Assembly (NCBI GenBank): GCA_020650975.1
Contig: JAIPMN010017258.1
Location: 1 to 34,675, forward strand
DNA: 34,675 bases
DNA from: Apostichopus californicus
Lineage: Eukaryota > Echinodermata > Holothuroidea > Aspidochirotida > Stichopodidae
Reading direction: 5' to 3'
Shown here in pieces: positions 24,701 through 31,860 of this stretch. The notes under the pieces are model-generated. The model had not been told where the DNA came from and did no database searches. It saw nothing but the letters and a program-made list of their open reading frames with translations. Made by a program: the position numbers and the translations under genes. The number at the start of each line of letters is the position of its first letter. Position 1 is the first letter of the stretch.

Positions 24701-27700
24701 CCAAAGCAAATTTGACTACATGAATAGTCTTAATACCTTCGTAACAATTTACGTAAAGAAAGCTACACGTTTGCCTAATCATATAGTTACATGATCTTAA
24801 AGAATCAGCACAGCTGCTTTTATGAGAAGCAATCTATTGGTTTTAACTTACTGAACATTATGCACATGGCAATACCTACAGAAAACAAATCATGCATCAG
24901 TAGTTTAGGAAGCTCTAAGCAGTGTAGGGACAGAACACTAACAGGATTTTGGAATCATCCCAAGAATACTTCTCAATTTGAAGACACTACAACTGACATT
25001 TAGTAGTTCAAAGTTCTGAATGGTTGATCGCAATATATCACACAACTTCAATGATATTTCGACCTTGTCAACATTTTGAATTCTATGTTGAAATTTGTTC
25101 CACATTTCATCTTCAAATTTGGACAAATTCCTCTGAAATCTGATGTATAAGACACCACAAATTGATCATTTGATTGCCTCCACTCGGTTTTCTAATGTAT
25201 GGATTGAGCTTAATGATACAGCAATGCTGTGACGTGCATCCCTTGTTACAAAAGTGAGGGGGCAGAAACATACTCATCCTCCTCCTCCTCCCATGTTCCG
25301 AAACATATTTGTGTGAAGAGGTGACTTAATTGCTTACTTTATATTTGGGGTTTGACAGGCATCAACTACTGCAAACGAGTTCTTCTGGTGTGGAATACTT
25401 CCATGAAAGAAGCAAGTCTGAAAGAAGTACAGGAAAAGGCAACAAAGTATATATTACTTTACAGTGGTAAATGTACCCTAAGGCTTAAAGGCATTGAAGA
25501 CTCGCCCCAAACCGCGTGCCGCCCTCTGTAGAAAAAGTTAACTTTCCGTTGCTTGCAAGTGGAGTTTTTTTCTTGTCGCTACAAAATGCAGACAGTAATG
25601 AAACGTTATACCTTGTTATCTTTTATCTAGACCTGAGATGTCCATCGCTGCTATGTACACTGTGTTGTGGGTATTGACTGTAGCTGCATGTATTGACTGT
25701 ACACTAGTGTCTAATTACCGACGGTAGCAAGCTGTGTGTGTATTTTCTGGGATCGATGGTGGTGTCGAACACTTCTGTTACACCTCATTCGAAACTAGGT
25801 CAGATTATAGCCATCAGACGTTTCTTTGTGCGCGAGTCTCCACTCCCTTTAATATAATTTATATTGCTACTGCCAAACTTTAAGCAATTATATATGTAAA
25901 AACGGTTCAGTATACAAAGGTATATCAAGATATATAAGTTTACCTCTCTATGAACTTGTTCTACAAAGGGCTGCATGTCCTTGCTGTACAGTGTTACATC
26001 AAGTTCATCCATAAACCTAAAGATATGAGATAAGAAACAGGGTTACCAGTTTAAGAGAGAAAAATACTATTTTGTGTTATACAAAGTTCTTTGATCGATA
26101 ATAAATACTGACGGCTCTGATCATAGTGATAGAAAATAAATTTTCAATTTGAAAATTGTTGAGCTGCATATTTCAAGCCAAAATATAGGGAAGTTAAAAA
26201 GCATAAACTGTTACAGGACTTCCATTATTCATGTCTGATTCACATGGTGACATGGTTGCTGCGATGTGTGCACTTCTTGAACAACTGGTTTACACTGTAA
26301 CCAATTGCATGTGTAATGTGCACAATAGGCAAATATAGATATTGTAGCAGTAGATCAACTGCAAAAGTCATGTTTCAGTAATGCATAATTCAGTGTTTTT
26401 AATTGTAACAAGTGACAGTCTCCACACAGTTTTTCCACACACCCCCCCCCCCTCCCCCTTCCCAACTCCAAGGCAACTCTATTCTAAAGAAGCACAACAA
26501 AACCAAACACATTCTACTTATCCACATAAATTGTTACTCTGTAAAAGGGTAAACAACAGGGCAATCCATGGAGTTGCAGATCTCTGCATGACAGAAGCGA
26601 TTGTTGCGTTACTTCTGAGTGTATCTGGTTGCTGCGTTATCTTTGTTAACAGATTGGAATCCTGTTTTTTACGTATAGTGTAGTATTCCTACATGTTGAC
26701 AAGCAGAAAATGACTAAAAACCATTTTTGGATTTGTTCTACCTCTGACGTCAACAAGTTTACATGATGAGGCACCTATACCCACCAAGTTTGAAAATGAT
26801 CTGACTTAAGGTTTAGGAGAAGTTTGTGACACACTTTTTAGGCCAATTTAGGCCAATATGACCGTTGACCTCAATTGAGCTTTGACCACCACCCTAAATC
26901 TGTCCTATTTAAACTTCATCTCATCATTCTCTACCTAACGTGTGATTATTTTGCCTTCTTCGGTTGCAATTGCTAATCAATCCACATTTCTCTTTCAAAA
27001 AAGCTCCGAAGACAGTTCTCTTTAATAAGGCCTTTAAGTAATCCTAATTTTTCTCTTTTCTGTCCTTGTTGCTGTTTTTGTTCATTTGTATGTTTTATTT
27101 TTTCCTTGTAAAGCGCCATGGAATATCGTTTTAGTTATGACGCTATATAAATGCATGATTACTTTTTTCATTTAGGTTTTTATTGCCAATAAACTTATAT
27201 CAGTGTCACATTACATCAACAAGCAATGTACCATATAATGCATCGGGCAAGTAAACAAGTTAAATACATATATTACAACCTCTATTAAAGAAAAGTACAA
27301 ACAAACCTTCTATATGCTAACTTCGTGTTAGCAACAAGTACCTCTATGGGGGGTTCCGATGGAATAACCAGGTAAATCTGACCCTTTTCTTCAAGAATCT
27401 GTGTTGTATGGCAATAACGAATAAGAAAACCATCAAGCCAACAGGCTAAGCAATACCATGCCAAGTTATAACAAATATATAACACTACAAATTTTCGGTT
27501 ACATCTCTATGTGCCGACTTTTCTATGTTCCGCCTTTTCTATGTTCCGATAATTCGGGAAAAACATTTTTATCCAAAAAAATCGTTTGTACCAAGAAAAC
27601 AAGTTTTCAGACCTCACGGGAACGACATTAGCCGGAAGAACATGAGCAAGGGATCGACATGAGCCGGAAGGACATGATCGGGAAGGACATGAGCACTTGA

Positions 27701-28039
27701 CATGAGCACTTGACATGCGCACTTGACATGCGCACTTGACATGCGCACGGGAAGGACATGAGCAGTTAGAATACTTGACCCTCACAAATGTGATAGGACA
27801 AAATATCTCAGGTGTAGGAACAGAGGAGTTAGCCGTGCTGTCCCCCGCTTATGAAAATGAAGGCTGGAACATGTTTGGATTTTTGGGACAAGTGTGCCAC
27901 ACTGCCGACAGTACCTGCTTGAAATCTGCAACACTGAAGACGTCATGGTCATGGTAGATGAATGGAAATATTGAATCCTCAAATGGCTGACGTCTGAATG
28001 GATCCTCAAATAGTTGCCCTGACCCCAGTGACAATATAA
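586..28039 (-). CDS. ADAM pseudoprotease-L1CAM-like fusion gene (26 internal exons, both ends missing)
   Basis: The 26 exons total 4315 nt and keep one frame for 1437 codons (numbered here from the first complete codon, ATA, in exon 1). Domain order: ADAM prodomain (about 1-171), RARR site (172-175), reprolysin-like domain (176-390), shortened disintegrin (396-437), stalk (438-515), Ig1 (516-614), Ig2 (615-713), Ig3 (714-808), Ig4 (809-895), Ig5 (896-981), Ig6 (982-1078), FN3-1 (1084-1172), FN3-2 (1177-1276), Thr-rich linker, Ig7 (about 1291-1382), Ig8 (from 1383). Ig3-Ig6 follow the L1/neuroglian family closely. Every junction is GT-AG and phases agree at all 25 introns, which is hard to obtain by chance. 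The signal peptide, any further domains, the membrane segment and the tail are not in the window. Introns not described elsewhere show nothing recognisable. The role is inferred: a surface adhesion or ligand-binding receptor without protease activity. Confidence 0.9.
1825..1975 (-). CDS. Exon 25: second half of Ig7
   Basis: Residues 1332-1381, codon 1382 split. ANYTIEDEGSLLFPSFSDED and AGQYQCTMQSTYGGY form strands D to G; NYT is a glycosylation sequon. Acceptor CCCTAG, donor GTAAGC. Confidence 0.94.
2126..2385. mobile_element. Short TIR element, copy 1 (ACACAAAACGTT family)
   Basis: About 260 bp, AT-rich with many AACGTT motifs, bounded by CACAAAACGTTATC at one end and its inverse AACGTTTTTGTGT at the other. 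It is highly similar, in the same orientation, to the element at 13673. No coding capacity, so a MITE. Family not identified. Confidence 0.85.
2590..2732 (-). CDS. Exon 24: Thr-rich linker and first half of Ig7
   Basis: Completes codon 1284 as Thr and encodes 1285-1331. The joined linker STTTLPPTTTPAW suggests O-glycosylation, then HPIYKRVLEGSLYALNCSL and TSWFKGG give Ig strands A to C. L1 proteins have a third FN3 here, so this is a departure from L1. Acceptor TCCCAG, donor GTAAGT. Confidence 0.92.
3390..3627 (-). CDS. Exon 23: remainder of FN3-2
   Basis: Residues 1205-1283, codon 1284 split. FYRLKWRRLGSKRWKDVKI and LQVAVKSGNLIGNGP are FN3 strands C, C' and F, and resemble the second FN3 of L1 proteins ('Y.V.WR......W'). 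Acceptor TTGTAG. The donor ACTA|GTGGGT is not ideal but fits the phase of the next exon and is followed by an in-frame stop shortly downstream. Confidence 0.88.
3687..3750. repeat. AT-rich low-complexity tract
   Basis: Imperfect TATA/ATAT run in the intron between exons 22 and 23, near the exon 23 acceptor. A similar short run is at 5773-5800. No further function visible. Confidence 0.7.
4201..4580 (-). CDS. Exon 22: FN3-1 and first part of FN3-2
   Basis: Completes codon 1078 and encodes 1079-1204. PPVAPGNITI opens a fibronectin type III domain; LLLMWEHEYSINAPVSSFSI, PDQWEVIKEV and PYVTYWFRVMAKNDVGQATS are its B, C and F strands. NPQNVAVNVSDPGYIVVSWD begins FN3-2. Acceptor TTTCAG, donor GTGAGT at a codon end. 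Confidence 0.96.
5452..5742 (-). CDS. Exon 21: complete Ig6
   Basis: Completes codon 981 and encodes 982-1077. Cys1004, Trp1018 and Cys1059 are in place; FYVCTATTEYDQAADQAYI resembles L1 Ig6 'YSCVASTELDVVESRAQL' (from memory). Acceptor CTGTAG, donor GTATGA. Confidence 0.95.
6430..6556 (-). CDS. Exon 20: second half of Ig5
   Basis: Residues 939-980, codon 981 split. DGSLYIPSAGVGDANSYYC (Cys962) and RVRNKFG are strands E to G. Trp932 to the E strand is about ten residues shorter than in the other Ig domains here, so strands C'-D are reduced or a small exon between 6557 and 7898 has been missed. Acceptor TACACAG, donor GTAAGA. Confidence 0.9.
7899..8029 (-). CDS. Exon 19: first half of Ig5
   Basis: Completes codon 895 as Ala and encodes 896-938. 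It opens with ALPAKI, directly comparable to the QLPAKI that joins Ig4 and Ig5 in L1CAM, then VLEGEDIRIPCESIGAPKP (Cys920) and IFW (Trp932). Acceptor TTGTAG; donor GTG|GTGAGG chosen because it gives phase 0 for the next exon. Confidence 0.93.
8040..9265. other. Intron between exons 18 and 19
   Basis: Noncoding. Around 8530-8850 several near-copies of TTTGGACAACCAA / GGTTGTCC recur in both orientations, suggesting an old degenerate transposon, but I could not fix its ends. Nothing else recognisable. Confidence 0.4.
9266..9388 (-). CDS. Exon 18: second half of Ig4, L1-family signature
   Basis: Completes codon 854 and encodes 855-894. VVLQCIAENQHGRLLANAYA (Cys876) closely resembles the L1CAM stretch 'TQCEARNRHGLLLANAY', one of the most family-specific parts of L1 proteins. 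Two AG acceptors lie 14 bp apart; phase requires the one at CATCAG. Donor GTATGA. Confidence 0.94.
9861..9998 (-). CDS. Exon 17: first half of Ig4
   Basis: Completes codon 808 and encodes 809-853. APGWITKPENVEITAGSS and FTCEASGHPLPSISWFVNG (Cys831, Trp843) match the start of L1/neuroglian Ig4 (APYW..KP, and 'W..NG.P'). Acceptor TTTCAG, donor GTACAG. Confidence 0.95.
10122..10309 (-). CDS. Exon 16: second half of Ig3
   Basis: Completes codon 745 as Ser and encodes 746-807. PTPEVKWEKL (Trp752), HSLTIQSPDVNDSGRYRC (Cys788) and GSNGVGNSPQAIFNVSVE finish the domain. Acceptor AAACAG, donor GTAAGA. Confidence 0.96.
10371..10605. repeat. Degenerate minisatellite, about 20-22 bp unit
   Basis: Repeats of a motif like GTAGTGATGAAACACTGATAGCAA with many substitutions and small indels, just upstream of exon 16. 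Open frames across it read only Tyr/Cys/Ile/Ser repeats and are not coding. Confidence 0.85.
11328..11424 (-). CDS. Exon 15: first half of Ig3
   Basis: Completes codon 713 and encodes 714-744, codon 745 split. PPVMTPLMGTPFSLHCIPSG gives strands A and B with Cys740; the 'G.P..L.CI..G.P.P..KW' spacing across the intron is the L1-family Ig3 pattern. Acceptor TTATAG, donor GTATGT. Confidence 0.9.
11425..12753. other. Intron between exons 14 and 15
   Basis: Noncoding and AT-rich, with a poly-C run of 14 at about 12207-12220. I see no exon, TIR or other structure. Confidence 0.6.
12754..13050 (-). CDS. Exon 14: complete Ig2
   Basis: Completes codon 614 and encodes 615-712. Cys639, Trp652 (NPTPDIFW) and Cys691 (DDGDYACVV) define a whole Ig domain in one exon. 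GRLSQTPSGHLMI resembles the 'RVSQGHNGDLYF' segment of L1-family Ig2 (from memory). Acceptor GTGCAG, donor GTTAGT. Confidence 0.95.
13160..13230. repeat. G-rich tract on plus strand (C-rich in pre-mRNA)
   Basis: Purine-rich run with at least five G-runs of 3 to 7, about 110-180 bp upstream of the exon 14 acceptor. It could form a G-quadruplex in DNA; in the transcript it is a C/U-rich tract. Confidence 0.75.
13673..13931. mobile_element. Short TIR element, copy 2 (ACACAAAACGTT family)
   Basis: About 259 bp with TIRs ACACAAAACGTT and AACGTTTTTGTGT, near-identical to the copy at 2126 and in the same orientation. Differences are scattered substitutions, so the two copies are young. MITE without coding capacity. 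Confidence 0.87.
14571..14606. repeat. Perfect 36-bp palindrome
   Basis: TTAATTCATTGGTGTACA followed at once by its exact reverse complement, centred between 14588 and 14589 with no spacer. It lies inside the composite mobile-element region. Confidence 0.95.
14703..15184. mobile_element. Nested TIR element with G/C-run ends
   Basis: Starts AGGCGTAGGAGGC followed by a G run and ends with a C run, AAATCAAATTGGGCTCCTACGCCT; AGGCGTAGGAG and CTCCTACGCCT are inverse. About 480 bp, no coding frame, no certain TSD. Confidence 0.6.
15285..15436. mobile_element. Fragment related to the 31861 hAT-like MITE
   Basis: Contains CTATCTAAGCGTAGCGCCAC, GGCGCGAAGCGTACAAGAAA and CCAGATCGCTGGAAATGGCA, which occur in inverse orientation inside 31985-32095 and, more diverged, at 14060-14155. 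Outer ends are not clear. Confidence 0.7.
15782..15957. repeat. Long polypyrimidine (C/T) tract
   Basis: About 175 bp of nearly pure CTTTT/CCTCT repeats on the plus strand, so polypurine in the transcript, within the composite insertion beside exon 13. Open frames across it are low-complexity artefacts. Confidence 0.9.
16018..16199 (-). CDS. Exon 13: second half of Ig1
   Basis: Completes codon 553 as Asn and encodes 554-613. VTWFRDG (Trp556) and SDAGDYHCQAENSHG (Cys594) are textbook Ig I-set strands C and F. Acceptor CATCAG, donor GTAAGT. A mobile element ends 17 bp beyond the donor side of this exon. Confidence 0.96.
16932..17347 (-). CDS. Exon 12: disintegrin remnant, stalk and first half of Ig1 in one exon
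   Basis: Residues 415-552, codon 553 split; no stop in the exon. It opens with ECRDACCSPLNCTL...C (cysteines 416, 420, 421, 426, 435), continuing the disintegrin domain, which stops there: about 43 residues instead of the usual 75-80, lacking the adhesive loop. A stalk follows with a Ser/Thr/Pro run (438-449) and an acidic, Tyr-containing run (450-479: Tyr451, Tyr455, Tyr468). From 516 comes the start of Ig1 (IQAPPSLI, VTLTCQVSG with Cys544, and a glycosylation sequon NVT at 539). One exon thus carries both parent families, which proves the fusion at DNA level. Acceptor ATCAAG, donor GTAAGA. Confidence 0.96.
17888..18065 (-). CDS. Exon 11: end of pseudoprotease domain and start of disintegrin domain
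   Basis: Completes codon 355 and encodes 356-414. FSPCSKESLQ...NCLID matches the last helix of reprolysins ('FS.CS......L.....CL.N'). RCGDGNLDDGEECDCGSEE (396-414) is an almost canonical start of an ADAM disintegrin domain. Acceptor CTTCAG, donor GTGACT at a codon end. Confidence 0.97.
18441..18580 (-). CDS. Exon 10: degenerate zinc-site exon of the pseudoprotease domain
   Basis: Residues 309-354, codon 355 split. LARNIGFAMGISRDD (321-335) aligns without gaps to ADAM LAHELGHNLGMNHDD. The three zinc-binding His are replaced by Arg323, Phe327 and Arg333, and the catalytic Glu by Asn324. CECPEPNGCIM then matches the conserved 'C.C....CIM' after the active site. The fold appears kept and catalysis lost. 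Acceptor GGATAG, donor GTAAGT. Confidence 0.95.
19814..19904 (-). CDS. Exon 9: metalloprotease-like domain
   Basis: Completes codon 278 and encodes 279-308. SGRGYSRG...PPLVFKSEICSNSHSG follows the ADAM pattern 'SG..F.G...G.A.....C....S.GI', including the cysteine before the active-site helix. Acceptor TTGACAG, donor GTAAGC at a codon end. Confidence 0.93.
20040..20061. repeat. Perfect 10-bp inverted repeat with 2-bp loop
   Basis: GGGCATATAG, TC, CTATATGCCC. A short perfect hairpin in the intron between exons 8 and 9; the motif GGGCATATAGTCC also occurs once at 8748. Confidence 0.85.
20394..21320. repeat. 43-52 bp tandem array abutting the exon 8 donor
   Basis: About nine units of the form GGGTACTTACGATAGCAGAAGC..ATGCAGTACTATCCTCTTA: three at 20394-20573 and six at 21035-21320, separated by an inserted element. 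On the minus strand most units contain TATCGTAAGTACCC, the exact sequence across the exon 8 splice donor; the donor itself is the first unit. One unit has lost a T (CTACG) and one has CTTACA, damaging the decoy donor. Confidence 0.95.
20600..21020. mobile_element. TIR element inserted in the exon 8 tandem array
   Basis: AATTTCGGACACCCCTAAG at the left is inverse to CTTAGGTGTCCGGAATT at the right, bounding about 420 bp that interrupts the tandem array. No transposase frame; the open frames inside are under 80 codons and unrelated to known proteins. Confidence 0.65.
21321..21493 (-). CDS. Exon 8: metalloprotease-like domain core
   Basis: Residues 221-277, codon 278 split. YIHLTGIEIWNEGDLISP matches the ADAM strand 'I.I.LVGLEIW...D.I.V', and FLLWRQEDLLRRHPHDFAII matches 'FL.WR...LL.R..HD.AQLL'. 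The donor TATC|GTAAGTACCC is also the first unit of a tandem array that fills the downstream intron. Reading past the donor gives TCG TAA, an immediate stop. Confidence 0.96.
21836..22582. mobile_element. 747-bp fold-back element with long inverted arms
   Basis: The left arm, from CGATACTCATAGCTAGTACA, and the right arm, ending CTAGCTATGAGTATCG, are inverse over roughly 150 bp, down to TGCAAAGCTGTTACACGTT and its inverse near 22445. The left arm carries an extra 34 bp or so with an inner palindrome TGTTATGGAACATAACA. The centre has a GC- and CpG-rich block at 22010-22130, unlike its surroundings. No protein is encoded. It lies in the intron between exons 7 and 8. Confidence 0.85.
22664..22735 (-). 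CDS. Exon 7: metalloprotease-like domain, first helix
   Basis: Residues 197-220, both ends at codon boundaries. FREFNGDTGALEEKVGMLVE follows the preceding DNAL as in ADAM 'DNREF...' and gives the first amphipathic helix. Acceptor TTTCAG, donor GTGAGA. Confidence 0.92.
22736..23814. other. Intron between exons 6 and 7
   Basis: Noncoding; I found no TIR or exon. An 80-codon minus-strand frame at 22899-23141 has no family features and is not needed, since exons 6 and 7 join in phase 0. Confidence 0.6.
23815..23921 (-). CDS. Exon 6: furin-type site and start of metalloprotease-like domain
   Basis: Completes codon 161 and encodes 162-196. It contains NRARRQT (RARR at 172-175), a consensus proprotein convertase site, then FLELYIVCDNAL, the first strand of the reprolysin fold (compare K-Y-V-E-L-V-I-V-A-D-N). 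Only about ten residues lie between the end of the prodomain core and RARR, and none is cysteine, so the usual cysteine switch is missing. Acceptor TTAGCAG, donor GTAAAT. Confidence 0.93.
24307..24419 (-). CDS. Exon 5: ADAM prodomain, C-terminal part
   Basis: Completes codon 123 and encodes 124-160. SLNGRVLQLEPGEDEDGH corresponds to the 'GLxGxIxxxxxxYxIEPL' stretch that follows the second prodomain cysteine in ADAMs. Two overlapping AG acceptors are possible (AGAG); phase selects the one ending the exon at 24419. Donor GTGAGT. Confidence 0.9.
25338..25417 (-). CDS. Exon 4: ADAM prodomain, Cys-aromatic-His-Gly motif
   Basis: Residues 97-122, codon 123 split. TCFFHGSIPHQKNSFAVVDAC matches the ADAM prodomain signature of the form CYYxGxI...SxVxLSxCxGL, including both cysteines (98 and about 117). 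This is the clearest prodomain evidence. Acceptor TTTCAG, donor GTAAGC. Confidence 0.9.
25489..25848. mobile_element. piggyBac-like MITE, copy A
   Basis: Flanked by TTAA at 25485-25488 and 25849-25852. TIRs AGGCATTGAAGACTCGC and, inverse, GCGAGTCTCCACTCCCT. About 360 bp, no transposase. Lies in the intron between exons 3 and 4. An inverted, similar copy is at 32721. Confidence 0.85.
25944..26016 (-). CDS. Exon 3: ADAM prodomain
   Basis: Completes codon 72 and encodes 73-96 (MDELDVTLYSKDMQPFVEQV). Acceptor CTTTAG, donor GTAAAC at a codon boundary. It leads directly into the conserved Cys-aromatic motif of the next exon, as expected for an M12B prodomain. Confidence 0.82.
26380..27200. other. 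Intron between exons 2 and 3
   Basis: Noncoding. Holds a C run at 26443-26452 and, at about 27108-27175, a segment with GCGCCATGG...GACGCTATATAAATGC that resembles the widespread 'TATATAGCGC' repeat also seen at 34025. No exon seen. Confidence 0.4.
27307..27398 (-). CDS. Exon 2: ADAM prodomain
   Basis: Residues 42-71, with codon 72 split. It reads ILEEKGQIYLVIPSEPP, which suits the early beta-rich part of M12B prodomains. The acceptor is ACACAG. The donor AAG|GTTTGT is weak, so the low-coordinate boundary is the least certain point, although the phase fits the next exon exactly. Confidence 0.72.
27505..27765. repeat. Short tandem repeats (GACATG(A/C)GCACTT) and related motifs
   Basis: Five near-copies of a 14-15 bp unit at 27683-27755, preceded by ACATGAGC..GGAAG variants and by CTTTTCTATGTTCCG in two copies at 27517-27548. 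It sits in the intron between exons 1 and 2 and does not code. Confidence 0.75.
27915..28039 (-). CDS. Exon 1 of those found: start of ADAM prodomain
   Basis: Residues 1-41, plus two leading bases that complete a codon from an unseen upstream exon. A good pyrimidine-rich acceptor (TTTGTTTCAG) precedes it; the donor GTACTG follows a codon end. The sequence is rich in Phe and Asp (FEDPF, FEDSIFPF, HDHDVFSVADF). Its place in the ADAM prodomain rests mainly on frame and on the next exons, so it is weaker than the later ones. No signal peptide is in this exon. Confidence 0.72.
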
Positions 28040-31000
28040 CTGAAACAAATTTAGAAAAAAGATAATGGAAGATAAACAGTTACTCCCTGATGCAAATTCA
28101 GATTCTTGATAAAAATTTGTTAAATTGCATTGTCTGATGCAAGACTGGCATATTTAAACTGAAAACTATCAACTGCTTGTTAGATGATATATTTATAGGT
28201 CACCAACTGTAGATTTAGCCTTAAATGACTAGATGTGTTCAATGTTTGTTGTTGGTAGATTTTTGACAAATCTCCTGAGCTCTAAACATATTCCAAATAT
28301 ATGTGTGAATAGGGAGGTGTTGTAGTTCAAGGTTCATGGAATTGGGGAGACAAATATTCTCCATTTTTGGTTTGTAAAAGAAATCTCTACTAATATTAAT
28401 TTTTCACAATCACAAGGCTACTACTTAAAGCCATGTTAAACACTGGATTAATACCCAAGCTGTTAATGATGTAAAAATTGTTTTAATGTACAGTATGTAC
28501 AAACAGCATGCTACGAGATCACCTGTTGGAAGGGAACTTACACCTGTCGAGATTATCAGGTAGCAAACACTAGCTATATCTGTTGATGAATGCATAAATT
28601 GGTCCTAGATTATCACCTTAGTTTCCATATTGTACCGGCTACAGCGGAACTTTACAATCTCCTCTCACTATCTCACTCCATCACAAACTTTCATCATACT
28701 TGATGAGGCATATCAACTGGTTAATTAAAAATAGGCCTTCAAGTCCAAAATTCTGGAATGCTAAAGTTTGCATATTTATGTTCCTTGTTGATTATGTGAT
28801 GACCAGGAAATTGTGAGCCAGTAACTTTTTTCAGATGGTAAAGTTATCATATTTATTTGTTTCTTCCCATGAAATACAAGGTTCATATTCCTGCAAGATC
28901 CTAAACCTCAAAGCCAATGAACACAGTGTATTGCCGTGTGTTTTAGCAGTGAAGCCTTGAAAATCAGTGAGGGCGCTTTCTGTGTACGGCAAAACCCCAG
29001 ATCATCTGTAGATCTCCATGCATATAGTGTGTATTCTACTCTGAAATTGCATTTAATTTTACCCGTTTTTTCGAAAGAGTATTTGTACTTTTCACAGCAG
29101 AGACATGCTATGACGACCAGAGTAGTGAGTACTTTACTTCTAACTTTAAGAACCAACTTTGAAAACCTTTCTTTCGCCTGTAATGACTCGAGCAAGTGGA
29201 GCGACAAATCGAAGTTACAATGCAGTAACGTTAGGCGTAGCCCTAACGCAGCAATACCATTGGCATTGTTATAGGCCTAGTTCCTAAATCCCACAGCCTA
29301 GACTACAGTACTAGCTCTACTGTAGGCCTAGTAAGTATTTCAGGTAGACCAACATTAAGCCCATTTGCAACTTAAATCTTGGACAGTGTCTTATGTGTTG
29401 GAAAATGATCTCCTAATGGTAAAGAGCTTTCCATAATAGAACAATCGTAGGTTGAAAATTTCTCCACAATCTTCATTATCAGGTGTGCTGATGTGTTCAG
29501 CAAGTAACTCTAGAAACAAATTATTTCTTGGAAGGAGATGACCCACAGTTTGTGTCATAATGAGATTAATCAAGTTTTTTTACTTGCTAATTTTGAGATT
29601 TTCTTTTTTTTTCTCCAGACCCAAGTCGAGGAATTCTGAATTGCATTGGGAACAATTAAATTATGCTACTGTGTGGACTGTGGATTTATGTGGACAAACT
29701 AGCTATTTTGTGAATCAAAGATTGAAAGTGCTGGATGGGATCTGGAGTAAAATAGTAATCCATAAGCAAGTCTTGTTAGAAATGAATTCACTGTGATGAA
29801 GGAATGCTCCTTAACAACAAATCACCAAATTGGACAACTCTCAAAACACTTAATGATGGCACTTTTAATCCTCTTCTGTCCTTGCATCTTAGCAACAGTG
29901 AATACCTTTGCACGTTCACAGCAGAATAGATGGTCTTTAGCACTGTCAGATATGGATTCAAATCATGATTCTGCACATTTTAAAAATGGTGGTACCCATT
30001 TTTATCATTATTAAGATATGAAAATAATTTGGGTCTGTTCACCCTCTGTGAGAATATTAACATAGGAAATTAGGAATCGAACCTACTTCAAAGAATATCC
30101 GTGATAACTTGAGTAGATACAGAGGATGGGTTTCAATCTCCCCCTCCCACACTTGGATACTGTTCTGTTCAAACAATGCTATCTTGTACTGTATGTCTAT
30201 CTCCTGTTATCACATGTATATTAAACACCCCTAGTGAGACAATTAGTCCTGTCTATTACCTCCTCTCACTGGAAAGATAACAGTTAGTCATAGAAAGAGT
30301 CAGAGGTTATCATTACTTAGAGAGCTGTTTGTTTCTGTGGTCACTCACATCCTGGTAGCAGTAGAGAGAAGAAGTCTAATACATTAGAAAACAGTGTAAT
30401 CTTGTGTATTGACTTATTTTTCAATTATCTTTGGAACATTATACACCCACTCTTGTTTTATGCAACTTTTAATGTCTGGAAAGTGTCATTTCTGTTATCT
30501 GAGAGGCTCATGGCAAACATTTTTTTTCTTGTATTACTTTAGTGCTCCACTTGGATAATGTCATAGTTGCCCCTGGAAAATACTGTGGAAAAGCAGCCCC
30601 CCTCCCATTCCAACACATACCTACTTTTGTGTAATACTTCCATATTAGTTTGTGCATGCAGTTTTCAGTTTAATGTTAATGTTGCAAAGTGGGTAGTAGT
30701 TTATGCAGGATAACATATCCCACCTTATCAAGTGAGAGAACAAATAGTTTGATGGATGTCTACATTTAGTCACAGTCATCAAAGGACTGAGATGCTAGCA
30801 CGAGTAGTGGCTTGAGTGTCGTTTTTACGTTTTACCTACAAAGCTTTGTCCATGCATGGTAAGTGAAAATCATTAGGCCTTAAAATCAAAGTTGTGAAAA
30901 TTTAGGCAATATAGCCTATACATTTACTGTCCATAACAACATACCTGGCTAGGCTGAGCAGGCAATTGGCCTACCTCAAAACTCAGATATCTGGCTATAG

Positions 31001-31852
31001 GCTATACTGCTTATGCCCTTTTGCCACAATTAACAGTGTTGGGAATACGTTGCAAATGGAGAATGCATTTGAATATTGGTTCAATAGACTGAAATATTCT
31101 AGGCTTAAGTTATGACCTAGGCTAACCTAAGTACACCAGGGCTAGTCTACGTCTACGTACATAGGCCTAGCCTAAGTTTGGATAGTGTATGCCCTTGTTA
31201 TTGAAGTGTTAGTGATAGGCTAAGCCCAGGACATAACAGTCATCCGAGGTTATTCTGGCATGTGGATCAATCGTTAGGGATACAGTTTTAAGTAAAATGA
31301 GGTTGTGATCATTTTTGTTATTAGGTTTTTGTCATATCTCATCCTAAAGGACAGCCGGTATAGGTGTCTAGGTTTACTATATCCCGGGTCCCGTGAATAT
31401 CAATACAACAAATTAGCAGACGACACTAGTATAGTAATAGTATATAAGATTCCTATGTAATTGCTTCTACTATCGCTTCCTAAGAATTACTAAGTGAAAC
31501 TACATGCCACTGCGAAATTTTCGACGATTTTGCACCTAAATGCGGCACGCGATATCACCTTTCGAGTAATTTATGTAAACTTTATCACTTTAGTTTAGTC
31601 AAACACATAATGTTTGTATTAAGCGCCGGTTCTTTCTTGCCGTACACACAAAACGCCACCACTTAATGAGTGGCTTCGGTATATGTCGCATGACGTCATT
31701 CTATCCCTAATCAATTTCTATGGTAGGCCTTGTACAAAGATCGCTGTATTTACATAGTCCGACTTCATCATAGTCAGTTGCTGCGGATACTTTGCATGCA
31801 CTGCTTTTTAAGAGAAGGCACCCAAGGTAGAGCATGGCACGAAAACCAGACC
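28040..31852. other. Upstream region without recognised gene
   Basis: About 3.8 kb, AT-rich, either the first introns of the fusion gene or its 5' flank. I looked for a short exon with ATG, a hydrophobic stretch and a phase-1 donor on the minus strand and found none convincing. Short plus-strand frames (for example 28936-29274 and 29560-29796) lack any family features. Confidence 0.5.
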
Positions 31853-31860
31853 AACTCTCA

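Noticed and set aside
28908..29207. Minus-strand frame with LTTLVVIACLCC, resembling a signal peptide
   Set aside because: No in-frame ATG before the hydrophobic part and no clear splice link to the first prodomain exon.
28936..29274. 112-codon plus-strand frame
   Set aside because: No recognisable motif, no splice-supported neighbours, composition like the surrounding noncoding DNA.
29560..29796. Plus-strand frame with hydrophobic N-terminus
   Set aside because: Starts in a T-rich run and has no family features; the hydrophobicity reflects poly-T.
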